Positions 13,681 through 27,615 are shown, numbered from the stretch's first letter. The stretch: DNA of 64,000 nucleotides from Mixia osmundae IAM 14324 (GCF_000708205.1 NW_014575558.1:599146-663145), one strand, 5' to 3'. The notes: generated by a model from the sequence alone, not told the origin. Made by a program: numbers and translations.

Positions 13681-14738
13681 TTACTTGCGAGTGTCCAGAA
13701 TGTGTTTGGCGTGACCATCATATAGGTCAAGCATCTGTGGGACTCTCGTCAGCATAGCCTGGTGCGACAAACTCCGGGCACATACGCGTTCTACCCAATC
13801 AGAGACGGCGGGATGGGCGCTGAAGACTAATTCGGCTTTGTCGGCATTGAGGGTAGCAACCATCATATACCTGCCGAACAGGACATAGTCTGTGAAGCCG
13901 GCCTTTGTTGGCGAAGTAATAAAAGACGCTTTGCCGCCATTGGGCAAGTTGTCGGTCAAAAGCGCTTCAAAGGGCAAGAGTGACATTCTCGCTCGTTCGA
14001 TCAATTCGTCTGCGTCTTTCTCAGCGTACATTGCGTAGTACCGCTGGCGACTGACTCATATTGAGCGCTGAAAGCTTGGCATGCGCGTTGGCGAACCCGA
14101 GCTTGCGATCGGAAGTCACGTATTCATAGTCGACCGGCAGATGTTTGTACGCTCTGGCCAAATCTGTATAGATGAGCTCGAAGAACGTCGACCACCCTGG
14201 ATCCGAGTCTCCAAGTCCTCGTTCGAAGACTCTTGCAGCAGCACGCGCGCTTGCGTACGCGGCGGGATGACAGTCTGATGTATCCTGTTCTGGTATGTAC
14301 AGCGAGCTTGAATCTGCATAGTCTCGCTCGAGTCGGTCCGCGATGACGAAGCTATTGAAGACCATGTCGTCACGCGCGAACTCGACCATGGGCACTGATG
14401 ACTTCCATTTCAGCGAGTTCGTTGAGGACTTGGGAATTGTATCGGACCTAACGGCCTTGCTGAGCCTGTCCGTTGCCTGAACTCGTCGCTTTGGAGCATC
14501 ATGGGGGTCACTTCAATCACTGGAGGGGGAGTTTGTGAGGATTCGCCGGGTGAGCGAGCAAGCAGCGAACCATCGAACGGGACATTTTTGTGAAGTAGCG
14601 ACAAGCGAGTCTTCCATGTGTTTGCTACCTTTTTGCGTCAGACTTGGCCTCTCTTGGCCCGTATAGATGCTTGCCAGAGTAGAATGTGCGCCCCGGCTCG
14701 ACCACGAGATCGTAGAACTTGACTCGTTCGCTTGCCAT
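13681..14738 (-). CDS. Glutathione S-transferase-like protein
   Basis: Predicted 307-aa cytosolic GST-fold protein. Exons 14738-14675, 14624-14521, 14476-14056 and 14015-13681; introns of 50, 44 and 40 nt; all phases consistent. The first intron (14625-14674) has a GC donor (GCAAGC); splicing it out restores the thioredoxin-like start KFYDLVVEPGRTFYS-ANTWKTRLSLLHKNVPFDG. The NSFVIADRLERDY block matches the family's 'SFVIADYLE' motif before the helical domain. This resembles the fungal GST-N family whose members act on aromatic or lignin-related compounds, but the substrate is not readable here. Confidence 0.78.
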
Positions 14739-14939
14739 CCTGGCCGCACGACCGCGCTCGCTCGACGCGCCTGACAACATCGGCGGCGACGACGACGACG
14801 TAAGATAGCACGCAAATATGGTCCGTACTGCGCTTTGTGGTGGCACCCTTGTGCTCATCGGAGAGCCGTCGGATAGCCCAAAGCAAAGTCGACGCCGCAT
14901 GCGCTGAGGCAACGAAACGATCGCTTCAAGGAACAATCG

Positions 14940-15136
14940 ATGCAACATCAAGTGCCCGGGCGCAAATCCTCAGTAGCGAGCAAGAAGCCCAGCAAGACAC
15001 TGAGGCGAGCTGCCATCATCTTTGTCGTCATCTTGGGAGGAGGATGTAAGCGTGTCCTGGGTCGTCGACAAGGCGTTTTGCTCATTGATGACGTGTAGTG
15101 ATATTCGAGCTCTTACGGCTGATTGTGCTCAAGTAG
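14940..15136 (+). CDS. Short single-pass membrane protein (47 aa)
   Basis: Two exons, 14940-15045 and 15099-15136, with a 53-nt GTAAGC...TAG intron; total 144 nt. The protein is a basic N-terminus (VPGRKSSVASKKPSKTLRR) followed by one hydrophobic helix AAIIFVVILGGGLIFELL and the end RLIVLK. This is the layout of small tail-anchored or mitochondrial/ER subunit proteins. No specific family was recognised. The intron, which places its hydrophobic segment across a conserved-looking junction, supports a real gene. It is divergent from the GST-like gene by 201 nt. Confidence 0.5.
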
Positions 15137-15218
15137 AATGCCTGCATGCCAAGGCCTGTCTGTTGCAATACATGGTACATCCCAAAGATCCATTCTCCTC
15201 TTTTGTTCGCGGCAGTGT

Positions 15219-16820
<1,602 letters not shown>

Positions 16821-16972
16821 GGCGGGCAACCGAACGGGTCAACTCACTTCGCCGCGCTCTTTCTTGCTCGACGCTCAAAATCTCATGCAGACCGCACGTT
16901 GCTCTCCCTCGCCGCTGCACTTCTACCTCTGCAATAGCTCACGAAGGATGCCTATTCTGCAACCACCACATT

Positions 16973-17891
16973 CTACTGAATGGCATGTTGAGGACTGTGA
17001 CCCTCCCAACGTAGCTGGCCGCTCATGGTACATACTCTCCATCGAGCGGCTCGGACCACATCAGTGCCCCGCTTTGGCAAGGAATTGCGCACGCATGTAC
17101 GGTGGCTTATATCCCTCGGGACACTCGTGAAAGCCATCTTTCGGCCCAAGACGGCCGGGACGATCGCGACAGCGTCTGCATAGGGACAAAATACCGTCAG
17201 AACGAGGCAAGCGTAGAGAGGGCGGGTCGATTACCCGCCAACTGTAGTACCTTGAAACGTGACTTCTACTGCTCGCATCATCAGCCTCCTGGCAGGCTCA
17301 CCATAGTGACCTTTCTGCACTCTTGTCGATATTGACGAGCATGTGCCATGACACCGTCTGTGATGACCAGCGCAGGTATCGTGAGACGCGAGCGCACCAC
17401 TTCGCCGCGGTCTCGATCCGATCCTTCGAAGATTGTTCCGAAGCGGGCAACGTTAGTCGGAACGGTCAGCCAGAAACGAACGGGCATGATCGTCTGCGTG
17501 CCATCTGGGAAGATGAGGTCATGAGGGATGCCGAATTCGCGCTGCAAGGACACTGTGCTCCTAGCAAGCCAGTATGAGCGGTATGCAATCGATGTTAAAG
17601 CAGTCTCGCCGTCTCACGAGCCACAAAGTAGTACTCGCTTGCGTCACTCGAAAGTCTATAGCATAGGGTCAAGGCCGTGGAAAGTGACGCTGCCCTTGCC
17701 AGGGCTGTCTTGCGATGGACGATCGACGAGCATGTATGCTGCCTTGCTCGTTCATTTGCATGTGACTCTGGAACATGATCGGACTGACGCCAAAACGTCC
17801 ATTCTTGCAACAAATCACGGTCAGAAGCGCTGAGACGACCTCTTGGCAGTTCTAGCAGAGCAACAAAGCCAAGAGTGTGAATCACTCTCAT
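16973..17891 (-). CDS. Small secreted protein, family B member 2
   Basis: Close paralogue of the family B gene at 5.1 kb. From the C-terminus backwards, the last exon gives RWRVCTMSGQLRWEGHSPQ (compare EWQSCTLSGKLGWRSYD). The one before gives CRDRPGRLGPKDGFHECP (compare CRDRPSTQHGPIDGFTICP), and VEVTFQGTTVGG lies upstream. A middle exon carries PDGTQTIMPVRFWLTVP, matching the PIRLWLSVLP block. In place of Cys-Cys it has a CHGTC pair. Start ATG 17891 opens a short hydrophobic leader (MRVIHTLGFVALLEL). The first two or three junctions (17600-17880) are not resolved, so exact length is unknown. Confidence 0.55.
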
Positions 17892-18155
17892 GTCAGTGGA
17901 GATAGCGACGCAAAGATGGAGCCCGATAACGCGAAGAAGCGAGCGCGAATCAGCGCAACGGCGGAATGTCTAGCGCCACTTTCTACAGTCTTCAGACTAT
18001 TCCTGATCACAAAAGCTACCTTTCTCTGACCGTACAATTTGGGCGACGAGCTTGTTTGTCCAAATGCATCAGCATGAACTCGGTCGTCTTGACACGTTCT
18101 ACCCCGTTGCCGAGTGCGCTTGCGAGGATTGCCTCACTCCTCTGCGCCGTTCCTC

Positions 18156-18858
18156 ATGCGATTGCTACCGCTCGCGGCGCTTTGCTTGCTCTCTTTGCTT
18201 CTGACCGTTCGCGTAGCATGCGAGCAGTCTTTGCCGCTCCATGATGCGATGGCAGCTTCCCCAAACGAGCCAAGAGATCTTGCCGAACGACAGGCCTTGC
18301 CGCTATGGTGGGTATATAGGATCACTTGTCCGTGACTCCAACCTCACAAGACTAGATCTGATGCAGTCGAACAGTCAGTTCGCGTTTGGGATGCGTCTGG
18401 AGCAAAGCGACTGGAAGTCAGACAGAGATGGCAGCCGGATCAGTGGATCCGGATACGATCACCGTCATGATCCGACCCACCAAAAAGCCGCCTCTCGTGG
18501 AATTTGCCCGCTGTCTGATATCATGTCTTAACGTAGTCTGAATGGTTGCAACAGATTGGCATTCAAAAGCCCGTCAAGGTCTTGGTATCTGACCACGATG
18601 ACGATGCGAATACAGTCACGATTACTATCACCACACAAGCGCACCTGGATGGCAAATTTTGCAAGCCATGCTTCGTAGTGTGTAGTTCTGAGCTGACGAC
18701 GTGACAGTGAGCCCATGCTGCAGTGGCGATTACACAACCAGCGTAGTCCTCTCGGTCAGTCTTTGCATTCTTCTCAGCTCACCAGCTGACAGGACTAAGA
18801 GAATCAGTATGACTCTTGTATGCCTCTCATGTGGATCTGCAACTGCAAGCCCGCCTGA
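18156..18858 (+). CDS. Small secreted protein, family B member 3
   Basis: Predicted about 161-aa secreted protein. Exons 18156-18307, 18367-18496, 18555-18660, 18708-18754 and a tentative last exon 18808-18858. Signal peptide MRLLPLAALCLLSLLLTVRVA. The strand block SVDPDTITVMIRPTKK corresponds to the family's 'SPLINVDI' block, and DANTVTITITTQAHLDGKF leads into the Cys-Cys block SPCCSGDYTTSVVLS. The intron before the Cys-Cys exon (18661-18707, 47 nt) has a GC donor. The 3' exon is the weakest part; a longer coding end towards 19103 cannot be excluded. It is divergent from family member 2. Confidence 0.5.
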
Positions 18859-19177
18859 GTCTATGTACAGGGAGATGGCAAGCGGCAACACCTCCGACGC
18901 GCGAAGTGGCAAGTGACCTTCATCAGTTCGACGTGGATCTGTTGAGCAACGATCAGCAGGACATGCGCTGCTACTCATCAGTTCCGACGTCGGCTATGTG
19001 CAAGCCATTCAGGATTCGCGTCAAAGAAGCGTCGGCCTGCTGCAAGCCCTTCTCACGTTGCTCTACGATGCATCCACTGACCTACATCGACAGACGTGAT
19101 TAGCAACAATCTCTCGGTTCGCGAGTCATGATGTGTACATTGCAATCGTACACGAACGTCTAGACTGCGGGGGTATG

Positions 19178-22100
19178 CTAAGTGAGCAAACGGACGATCT
19201 CGCGGATTCTCGGAAGCGGCAAGAACGACGGGATGTAAGTCTGGCCAAGAGCAGGTCAGACGAGGCACGTAATAGAGCAGCACACGCCGTACCTCGATGC
19301 CCGTGATCTCGCGCGGCAAGGGTACATCGTATGGGCCAGCTTCTTCGACCTCTGGCGGCAACAGCAGATGATCGTTCTGCATGATTGTGTCAAAACCAAT
19401 GCCATGGACGACAGTCGGCAGCCCACCTTGTCACCAGGTACCACTCGCGCTGCAACTGCTTGCAGTATCTCTGGCGCAATGGGAGCCTAGGCAAGAAGGT
19501 CAGTGGGCGAGCAAGCAAGAGAGCACCTGAACGCACCTCGTAGTCCGCCACATGGTAATGGGAGATGAGCTTCTGGATCTGTGTTGGCGTGAGGAACCAG
19601 CAGACATCGTAGATGATCTCGATGTCATCACGCGACCCTTTCTTGAGCTGCAAGAGCTTCGTCGCCTGCATGAGATGTTCCAGCTGAAGCGTGCCTTCGG
19701 GCATGTCGTGAGCTTTACACCACTCTTCGAGCCGCGTGATATTGTACTGTCTCGCGCGTGAGCAAAGCTTCGGGGCAAGGGCTCTGCGGCTCACCTGAAT
19801 TTGCATGGCCCGCTTCCAAGAGCAGAAGTTACGTCGCATGAGTAGGTCGTTGAAGCTCGTGACGCCGATGAGCTTGAGCAGCTCAGTGACCACTTGCTGT
19901 ACGACGCTGTGCTCGATGTAGAAGCTCTTGAGTGATTTCCAGACCAAGTTCAACAAATTGAGTATGTCGTCCATGCTGTGCGTAGGCTGAGTGCTTGCGC
20001 CGACGATCCTGTTGAAGAAGCGTCCGCTGCCTGAATCGTTCGAGACGAAGCCAGGCAAAGATTGCGATTCGACGAGAGCCGGTATGATCATCCTATTCAG
20101 TTTCTTCTTCGTCTCTTGCATGAAAGTATGATAGATGTTGTACTCGAGACTGTCGAGATCGTGCTTGACTAATCGCACCAATCGCTCGTAGTTTTCCCAT
20201 TCAAAATCTCTTCCTGCTCCTTCGGCTCCAGGCCCAATGCCCTGCAGGATGTCGCCTTCTGCGATACAAACGAACGACAGAACTTCATGAATGTTGGAAA
20301 GCCAGAAAGTGCCAGGTATGATCGCATCTTCGCCGTGGAATGACATGACGTGTTGTTGTACTGTTTGCATGACGTTTGCCAGGAAGCGTTCGCTCTCCGA
20401 CATCAGACCGTACTTCCACATTTCGTTCGTTACCAAGCTGATGAGATGTGCTGGGAACAAAACTTCTTTTGGCTGTGGCGGGTTATTAGACGAAGGAGGT
20501 GGGATCTTGAGTGAACGGATGATGCCGATCAAGATGTCTTCATCTAGCGGTTCTTCTTCCTCGAGTAGCGCCATCATCTCTTCTGCCAATTCTTCTGGCT
20601 CTGGCTCCGGCTCTTGTATGTATTGATGTCTCGGCGACCGAGCGACTTGTCCATTGAGCTGATCGTAGCTCGCCTGGACGCCTCTCGGCGCATCGTCGTA
20701 GTGCATACCATTCGTAGCGATGTCTTCCGTGCCCATGTTGCGTGCCATGCTATTGCGACGCCCACGATTCGGTCGCGGTGGAGTGGCGCCCGTGCCGTTC
20801 GTCATGCCATGATCATAGCCGCCGTTCAACTTACCAGTAGAAGGTGCGAATACAGGAGGTGCATCTGGTCTGCCTTTCGTGTTGTTAACTGTGCGTGAGA
20901 GTTGCTCGCGCAAGACAGCCAGCTCTGTGCGAAGAGTTGCAATGGTCGAGGTCTCGTCCGAGCCGTTGCGTTCCATGTACGCGCCGAGCGCTTTTTGCTT
21001 TGACGCAAGGTCTGCATTCAGTGCTTCGCATTGCTGAGCGAGCGCGGTGATTTGCGAGTCTTTCTTCGCCAAAGTAGCAGTAGAGACGCGCATCTGCTCG
21101 TCGAGTTCTGCCTTTTCAGCGCGCAAGGTCTCAAAGACAGATTGCGGAATGCTGGGTACTGCTGCCTGCGCCCGCAGAGCGCGAGCCTCCGTCTCGACTT
21201 CGGAATGCTTGCTCGTCCAGCTTGCAATGGATGTCTCGAGGTCTCGCACGCGGACCTGCAGCGACTTGTTCTCGGCAGTCCGCTTTTGCAATGTCTGCGT
21301 GAGCTCGACCACTTTGTTCTCGAGCTTGTACGAGACTTCTTTGAAGTGCGAGACCGATTTGGCTTCTTGCTTAAGACCGAGCAGTTCTTTCCTCGCGGCG
21401 CGTCGACGTGTGCAGCTTTGTAGTAAGATGACGAGGCGTCTTTCGTGCAGGAACCGAGCACGGGCAATCCTGCCTCGCAGCAAACTTTGCAGCAGCGTTG
21501 CAGCCTGATCCGTTTTGGTGCTAGCGAATTTGGCACGCACAGTGCGCCCACGCACGAGAGCCTGAATCCGAGTGACAGCTGTGCGCGTCTTGAGGTAGGC
21601 ATTGCGCTGCACATATCCTCGAGTGTAGCGCTGAATCGCGATGGCGGCAGCTTCCTGTCGTTGTCGCTGTAGCTCCCGCCTCGCAAGGATGCCACGCCAT
21701 GTTGCCTGAATGCCGATAGTCGCGACGCGCATGGACTTGTATTTCTTGACTGCAATGTGCCTTCGCAGGTTCTTCTGTAGTAGCGTCGCTAGGTAGTTGA
21801 GCCGGTCGCCGCGCAGCTTCTCCAGGTAGCCGAGCATGCCGGCGCGGAAGAAGATCTTAGTTTTGCCGACTTGGTACTTATCGTGATCTTGAATCGTGCC
21901 ACGAAGAATGATATCGCACAAGCCCGAAATATCGGGTCCCCAATGCTCTGATCCGCAGAGCATATAGTATCTGCAGACCAGTCAGGAAGCGTTCGGATTG
22001 AGGCAAGACGCTTACCGCTCTGCGAACTCGGCAAAGGTCCACCTGGTAGGGTAGCCAGCGCAGCTTATGCGAATTGTCTCGAGCACACCACAAGCACGTA

Positions 22101-24458
22101 GCTGGCCCAAAACCATGTTCGGCTCGAACTCCCATGCAATCTTGGGTTCGTTTGGCTTGATGCATCGGATGTAGTGCGCATTCGTAGCATCGATGGTCTT
22201 CATAAGCTCAATGAGGGACAGCTTGAAAATCGAGCCCAGTGTCGGCTTCTTGACTGCACCGCCGCGTTTCGGGACAACGGCGCTGGTAGCTTCGGGCTTC
22301 GATGCCAGTGCAACCGTCGCCGCACGGTCGAAGACATCCTTCAAGAACTCGTTGGTCGTTTGCGACAGCACATTGAGCTGCTCATCAGGAACGGTATCGC
22401 GATTCTTCTCCAAGAAGCTCTCGGCTTCGTATTCGACATCGAGCGCATAATGCTTGACCGTGAAGGCACTGTTGCCGAATCGAGGCTTCTTGAAGACCTT
22501 GGTGTATTCTGGCTTACCGAGCTGGCTGTAGAGCTTCTGTACGAAGGATGAGTCTGTACCGGCCGGCAACCGGGACTCTTCGTCAAGCAGCGACATGATG
22601 CCAAGCTTGCCCTCGATCATGTCGATACAGGGCTGATTGTCGGCAAAGTCGATGAACTTCCAATTGATCTGCTCGGCGACATATTCGTCCTGTTCGAGCT
22701 TGAAGACGTGCGCATTGAAATTGTACTGCAGTCGCTCATTGGCATAGTTGATCATGAGCTGTTCAAACGAGTTCTTATCGAAATGCTCAAAGCCATAGAT
22801 ATCGAGTACGCCGATCGAGTTGGCGACTTGCTTCAATGCATCCGGCTTTGCAAGACTGTCATTGATGACGCCGACAAGCCAATCAAAGAGACTGGAATAG
22901 ATGTACTTTGCGACCGAGTCTCGTATTGCAGATGCTTGGGCAGCGGTATGCGAGGTGACAATTTTCTCGCTTCGCGTAACGATCTGCTTCTTCGTGATCC
23001 ACTTGCGGAACTCGCCTGCTTCAATACCGAGCAACTTGCAGGCCAGTAGTAAAGAAGGGTCATCATCTGCCAATACAGCATCATTTCGAACTTGAGTGAT
23101 CTTGACGTTGCCTAGATGGAGCAAACCGGCGAGGACTTTGAAGATCATCCATTGCTGCTCTGAAGAGATGCCGACTGTGCTGAGTGCTGCTTGTGTCGCG
23201 GCGAAATCAGCTGCATCGTCCACGCCGGTGATGATTTCTGAGCCAGCTCCTCCGCCGTTCGTGTAAGCAAACTTTGAAGGGTGATCGAGGGAGAGCGCCG
23301 CTCTATCTGAGGAGCTCGCGCCGGCCAACAGCTGATAGAAGACGTGATAATTGCGCTCGGTCGCTGGCTGATAGACGAGTCGCGAGCGCTCGAGCAAGTA
23401 TGTTCTGATCTTTGCGCCAACGATGTTCTGTTTGTTATCGAAGAGGATCTCAATATACTTGCCGAAGCGAGAGGAGTTGTCATTGCGTGTCGTCTTTGCG
23501 TTACCGAACGCTTCCATGATGGGGTTGGTCGCCAAAATCTGTCTCTCGACATCTGTCATGCCGTCTTTGGAAGAGTTCTGCTTTCGATCGTGAGTTCCTG
23601 CCAAAGATATCACATGGACTGGCTTACCTTTCGCCTACTGCTGGGTTGTTCGGGATCTTCAACGGTGGCAAAGTAGCGCATGATGTACTTGGCAGACACT
23701 GTCTTGCCTGCACCACTACTCGCAGCGCATTAGCGCGACGCTCGGCGCGAGAGCGAGGACAAACCTTTCGCCGCTGACAATGATGGTCTGGTTCTGCTTT
23801 TGCCTGATCATACACCGGTACGCATCCTCGGCAATGGCAAAAAGATGCGGATCGAGTTCGCCTTTCTTCTTGCCTGCATACAGTTGTACGTACTCGTCCG
23901 AATACATCGATACCTGCTCGGTATGATCAGGACCTGCTCTAGCTGGCTCGCGTTGTACGTACTGCCGTAAACGGGTTGACGGCGACTAGGACAATACCAG
24001 AGTAGGTATAGATCTGCTGAAACTGATAGCGAGTCCTGATCGCATGTAGCACTGTTGAATGTCATCAACTTGAGCCCTGATGTGCGTGATGTGACGTACC
24101 CCCTGGCTCGTTGAGATAGCTCAAGTTGGTAAGGTCTTCGGTCTGCTCGAGCAGTGGAGGATTGCGCAAGGGCGGCAGCTTTGCCCAATTCGTCTTGAGC
24201 AGGTCATCGAGCGTTGTCTCGAGCACATGAGCCTGCAGGACTTGCATGAGCTATCCATCGTTGGGTTGCGTCCGCCGAGCTCACCTTGCCATTGGCGTCC
24301 TTGAAAACCAGTTTGACTGAGCCCTGGCCGCTGACGCCGACCTTTGACGGCTGTTGGACATCTTTCTCGACGAGTTCTGCTCCAATCCAGCCCTCCTTGG
24401 TGTCCTCAAACCAGGCACGAGTGCCCTTGGCGTAGAGGTCCAGAGGCGAGTTGGACAT
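19178..24458 (-). CDS. MYO2: Class V myosin heavy chain
   Basis: Actin motor for polarised transport of vesicles and organelles, about 1550 aa over roughly ten exons. The SH3-like N-terminus (GTRAWFEDTKEGWIGAELVE) precedes the motor. The P-loop GESGAGKT is completed by splicing near 23700, and the actin-binding end reads IDATNAHYIRCIKPNEP. Six IQ motifs follow (IQATWRG, IQRYTRG, IQALVRG and others), then a coiled coil of about 200 residues and a dilute cargo domain (FWLSNIHEVLSFV, QIQKLISHYHVADYE). The last short exon ends IPSFLPLPRIREIVRLLT, typical of MYO2. The start ATG at 24458 gives the expected N-terminus. Confidence 0.93.
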
Positions 24459-24915
24459 GATGACTGGTTATGTCTGATGCGTAGATGTACAGCTGGACTG
24501 ACTGTCGCCTTGTGACGCGAGGCTGTCGCGGTGATGGCGGTTTGACAGCAACGAGCCCGTGCGTTCGTTGTTAGGTATGAGCCTGCTACCTGACTGGTCG
24601 CAGGTGCTTCGAAGGCTACAAAGATGATGCTAGTCTACGGAGCTGGACATCGGCGCCTGTAGCGCGAGCAGTGATATCGCTAGGCACCAAGCGTGAAAGC
24701 AAAGCCAAACACGCGACGCGACTTGCATGCAATTGCCAGTGCGATGGACAGACAGATGACCACCTTCATCATCATCATCATCATAACCATCATCAGCATC
24801 GTCATCACGACTCAGTCTCGTCGTCTGAAAACACAGCCTGAGCACCTTCGCAGTGATGCTTGACTGGCGCAACCGCACGAACAATCAGCAGGTGTCGCTC
24901 ATTGAGCGAGTGTCG
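24459..24915. other. Upstream region of myosin gene with ATC/TCA microsatellite
   Basis: 457 nt between the myosin start and the end of the next gene on the same strand. It contains a trinucleotide-rich run near 24763-24812 (CATCATCATCATCATCATAA and degenerate continuation). An 84-residue minus-strand frame across it has an Asp-rich run caused by that repeat and does not look coding. Confidence 0.45.
24763..24812. repeat. Imperfect trinucleotide (TCA)n microsatellite
   Basis: A run of CATCATCATCATCATCAT followed by imperfect units CATCAGCATCGTCATCACGA. It lies in the presumed promoter region of the myosin gene. Confidence 0.8.
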
Positions 24916-25747
24916 TCACGCACTCTTTGACAAGCCGAGCTCCTTGAGGTGGTCCTTCGAGCACGCATCGCCCTTCTGTTTCTTCATATCAGCGTAATTG
25001 CTTCAGTAGGTCGTGCACTTACATGAGCGCTGGCCGAAGACGAGCAGTCTAGGTAGAAGTGCGAATCGGTCTTGATCACGCTGCGCTCGCGGTATGCCAG
25101 ATCGAGTCTGTGGGGTGATGGTCAGCCCTTTGCTGGAAGGGATGGAATGGCAACACACGTAGCATTGAAGACGCCAGTACAGCAAGACTGATAAGCGACG
25201 ACGGGCGAGGGGAATCGTTCGATCACTCGAACGCGAATGGCAGGTGGTTTCGTGTTGACAAAGCCCACAAGAGTGCCGGCGAACGTGTCTTCAGAGGATG
25301 CATGTTTGCCGTGAGACTTCTCCTGCAGTCTGTGTCAGCTGATCGCCGCGAACGCGTCGCGCATGCGACGAACGATGGTGACCGAGACGTCTTTCGTTGC
25401 GACGGTCGACGAGACAACCTTGACTGCAGACCACGCCGACAGTGCTCAGCAAGGATCGTGCTGAACACTCGATGATCTTACCCGAGACCGATGCATCCGA
25501 CGGATGGGTGACTTTCTCCGGAAAGGCTTGTTCGTGACCGCAGTCGTACTTGAACGAGTCTGCTCATCCTATCAACACTGGCCATACCAAAAAGGAGAAT
25601 CCACGTGCATTGCAGGTTGTATGCCACAGTGATCGGATGAGAATCAGCTGATTCGAGCATCTTGTGGTACGGCGGTCCTTGGATGAGCCAGGCTGAGAGA
25701 AGCGAGGCGAAGGAGAGCAGGTAAAGCGATGTGGCAAAGTTACACAT
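24916..25747 (-). CDS. Small secreted protein, family B member 4
   Basis: Predicted 193-aa secreted protein. Six exons: 25747-25609, 25559-25482, 25423-25374, 25322-25159, 25107-25023 and 24981-24916; phases agree and total 582 nt. The first intron (25560-25608) uses a GC donor; the only GT alternative would leave a 28-nt intron. Signal peptide MCNFATSLYLLSFASLLSA, then SFKYDCGHEQAF, a strand block DASVSVKVVSSTV and the family block PSPVVAYQSCCTGVFNATLD. HFYLDC and a late cysteine (GDACSKDHLKELG) follow. The six-exon count matches member 1 at 5.1 kb. Function unknown. Confidence 0.65.
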
Positions 25748-26126
25748 CTTGCTTGTCGAGTCGGACAGGAAGAAGAAAATTCTCTGCGAGAGTAGGTCGT
25801 GGCCGAGACGAGTATCAAGAGTGTGACCTGGCGTGGATGCCGTGCAGTGATGGCTCTGCTGAAACGGGAAATTGCTCGGCACACCACGCGGCTGGCATAG
25901 GGTTCCTCGCATGACTCGCCAGATCGCACAGGAGAGCGTTTCGTCACTCATGCGGCAGCCCACAAGATCAGCCGGAACGCGAGATTGCATTGCTCGACTG
26001 ACTGAACTCCCGGGTAGCCAAAGTCGTGAGGCGCGTATCAGCAAGCCTGACTGGTGCCGAGAGTAGCCCATGTGCACTTGTAATCTTTCGGCTGCCAGAC
26101 GGGTCCGCCGCAGCTCATGCCGGCCG
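25748..26126. other. Intergenic stretch between two secreted-protein genes
   Basis: 379 nt between same-strand genes. A longer minus-strand frame passes through but shows no domain or signal sequence; nothing else was recognised. Confidence 0.35.
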
Positions 26127-26684
26127 TTACCTCTGCACATCAATCAGCTGTGGATAGGCAACTGGACGAAACAGCATGCTGGAAGCTGGCGTCACGCCGC
26201 CGACGGTGATCGAGGCCAAGTTGAAAAGCTTGAAATCGCCCGGGGTCTGATAGAGCAGCACAATGTTGAATGCCACATCCTTGCCGTTGACCACCGATGC
26301 AACTGTGACCGCATGAGCTCAGATTCCAAGGATGCGCGAATGACCTACAGCGGATCTGCGATAAGGTCCATTCTTGATTCTGGAAGCGTTGCAATCGATC
26401 GTTTGTGGTCACGCCAACAATGCCAACACCGGGCACGCCCGGCAGCTGAGTTGCAGCAGCCACATCCTGCAGACGTGTGAGCGCAACGAGCAGCTTGATG
26501 AGGCATGTTGTACCCCGTTGACAGCAGTCAATGAGAATTGCGAACCAAAGCTGCCAAAGCCCTCGACGGTGATCGAAAGTGCGCAGGTGAGAGAACGCTT
26601 GTCCAGGCCGGTCGAACGCTGTGGTACGACGATAGCGAGGCTTGACGAGAAGAAGAGTGCAAAGATTGCGAGAACCCGGAACAT
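26127..26684 (-). CDS. Small secreted protein, family A member 2
   Basis: Predicted 154-aa secreted protein. Exons 26684-26514 (171 nt, the same as member 1), 26466-26349 and 26302-26127; introns of 47 and 46 nt. Signal peptide MFRVLAIFALFFSSSLA, then a Lys-Arg site (LDKR), TCALSITVEGFGSFGSQF, the middle block TTNDRLQRFQNQ and the last block VNGKDVAFNIVLLYQTPGDF followed by KLF. These match member 1 block for block (VTIGGFG, QLQRFQQ, NFTIRLLYNN). An in-frame ATG six codons upstream (26702) is also possible. Function unknown; secretion is the only firm inference. Confidence 0.78.
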
Positions 26685-26940
26685 GATCTCTTGAGCGGTC
26701 ATGTGGGTAGAAACGAAGCTTGGTTTAAGCAGGTCATACTGAGGAGGGAGGTTTCATGCAATGGGCGAGCCGCGACTGACAGCGTTGTGTTTCACAAAAG
26801 ATGCATCGAGGACCTGAAGATTGTCGGTTCTGCCTTGCTACTAGCATGTGGCGAGCTTGTCGAGCGAGCAGCCTGGGTAATCGGAGGGCTGTTTGACTGT
26901 GGCGCCGCACCAGAGGTTTGCGTTGGCGACTGCAATCCGG

Positions 26941-27491
26941 TCAATGGCCGATCAAAGAACAGACAAACGGTTGCTTACTCCCAGCGGGGTGACCATTGAC
27001 GGACATGTCGTCGATGAACCAGAGATCGAGTGTGTTGGGCTTGTTGTAGAGAACAGTGATGGTGAAGTCTGCGTCAAGGCCACCAGAATTGCCTTTGACT
27101 GCACGAACAACGTTAGATCAGGAATGATGTGATGGGGTATCTGCTGACATTGGATGCGTGAAGCGTTCAGGTACTGTCCTTTGAACTTCTGTTTGCCCGC
27201 TGGGGTCACGTTGGCCGTGGGTACGCCCGCGCGATCAGGAAGATAAGTAGCAGACGAGATGATCTGAGTGATCGCCATCAGCCTCTCGGCCATCGCAAAG
27301 TCGAAAGCACGCACTCCGTCGAGAGCACGGTATTCGAACTTGGACATCAACGTTGCCATGTTGGGTACATCCGGGACATGGATCTCGAGCAAACAACGCG
27401 GCATGTTGCCGCCATCGAGGTCATCGTACTGTACAGCGCGAGCGGTACCGGCGAGGAGAACGGTCAAAGCAGCGATAGTGTATGCGATCAT
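26941..27491 (-). CDS. Small secreted protein, family A member 3
   Basis: Predicted 149-aa secreted protein, immediately upstream of member 2 on the same strand, so a tandem pair. Exons 27491-27315 (177 nt), 27263-27149 and 27098-26941; introns of 50 and 50 nt in the same phases as its two relatives. Signal peptide MIAYTIAALTVLLAGTARA. Conserved positions include CLLEIHVPDVPNMATLMSKF in exon 1 and a strand block DADFTITVLYNKPNTLDLWF in exon 3. It is the most divergent of the three. It is divergent from the pepsin-like gene by 124 nt. Confidence 0.72.
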
Positions 27492-27615
27492 CTTGGTGCC
27501 TCGTCGCTTGATCGAGTGTGATGGCTGTTGTGACGAAGTGAGGGAGCGCAGACACATGACCCCTGTCGCCACGTTACGACACAGCACGGCGGGCGCAGCA
27601 CAGACAGTACAAGTG

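Noticed and set aside
18860-19103. Frame with HALLLISSDVGYVQAIQ, resembling a NYN-nuclease segment
   Set aside because: Too short, no upstream catalytic block, and no splice path joins it to the neighbouring gene in frame.
20291-21755. Long frames opposite or offset to the myosin tail (up to 245 residues)
   Set aside because: They are shadows of the coiled-coil and IQ coding strand; only the main frame shows family motifs.
25478-26143. 221-residue minus-strand frame
   Set aside because: It merely reads through the first exon of family B member 4 and its upstream region; the first half has no signal or domain.
27268-27600. Plus-strand frame running into the protease from upstream
   Set aside because: It is antisense to a family A gene and lacks coding character until ATG 27616.
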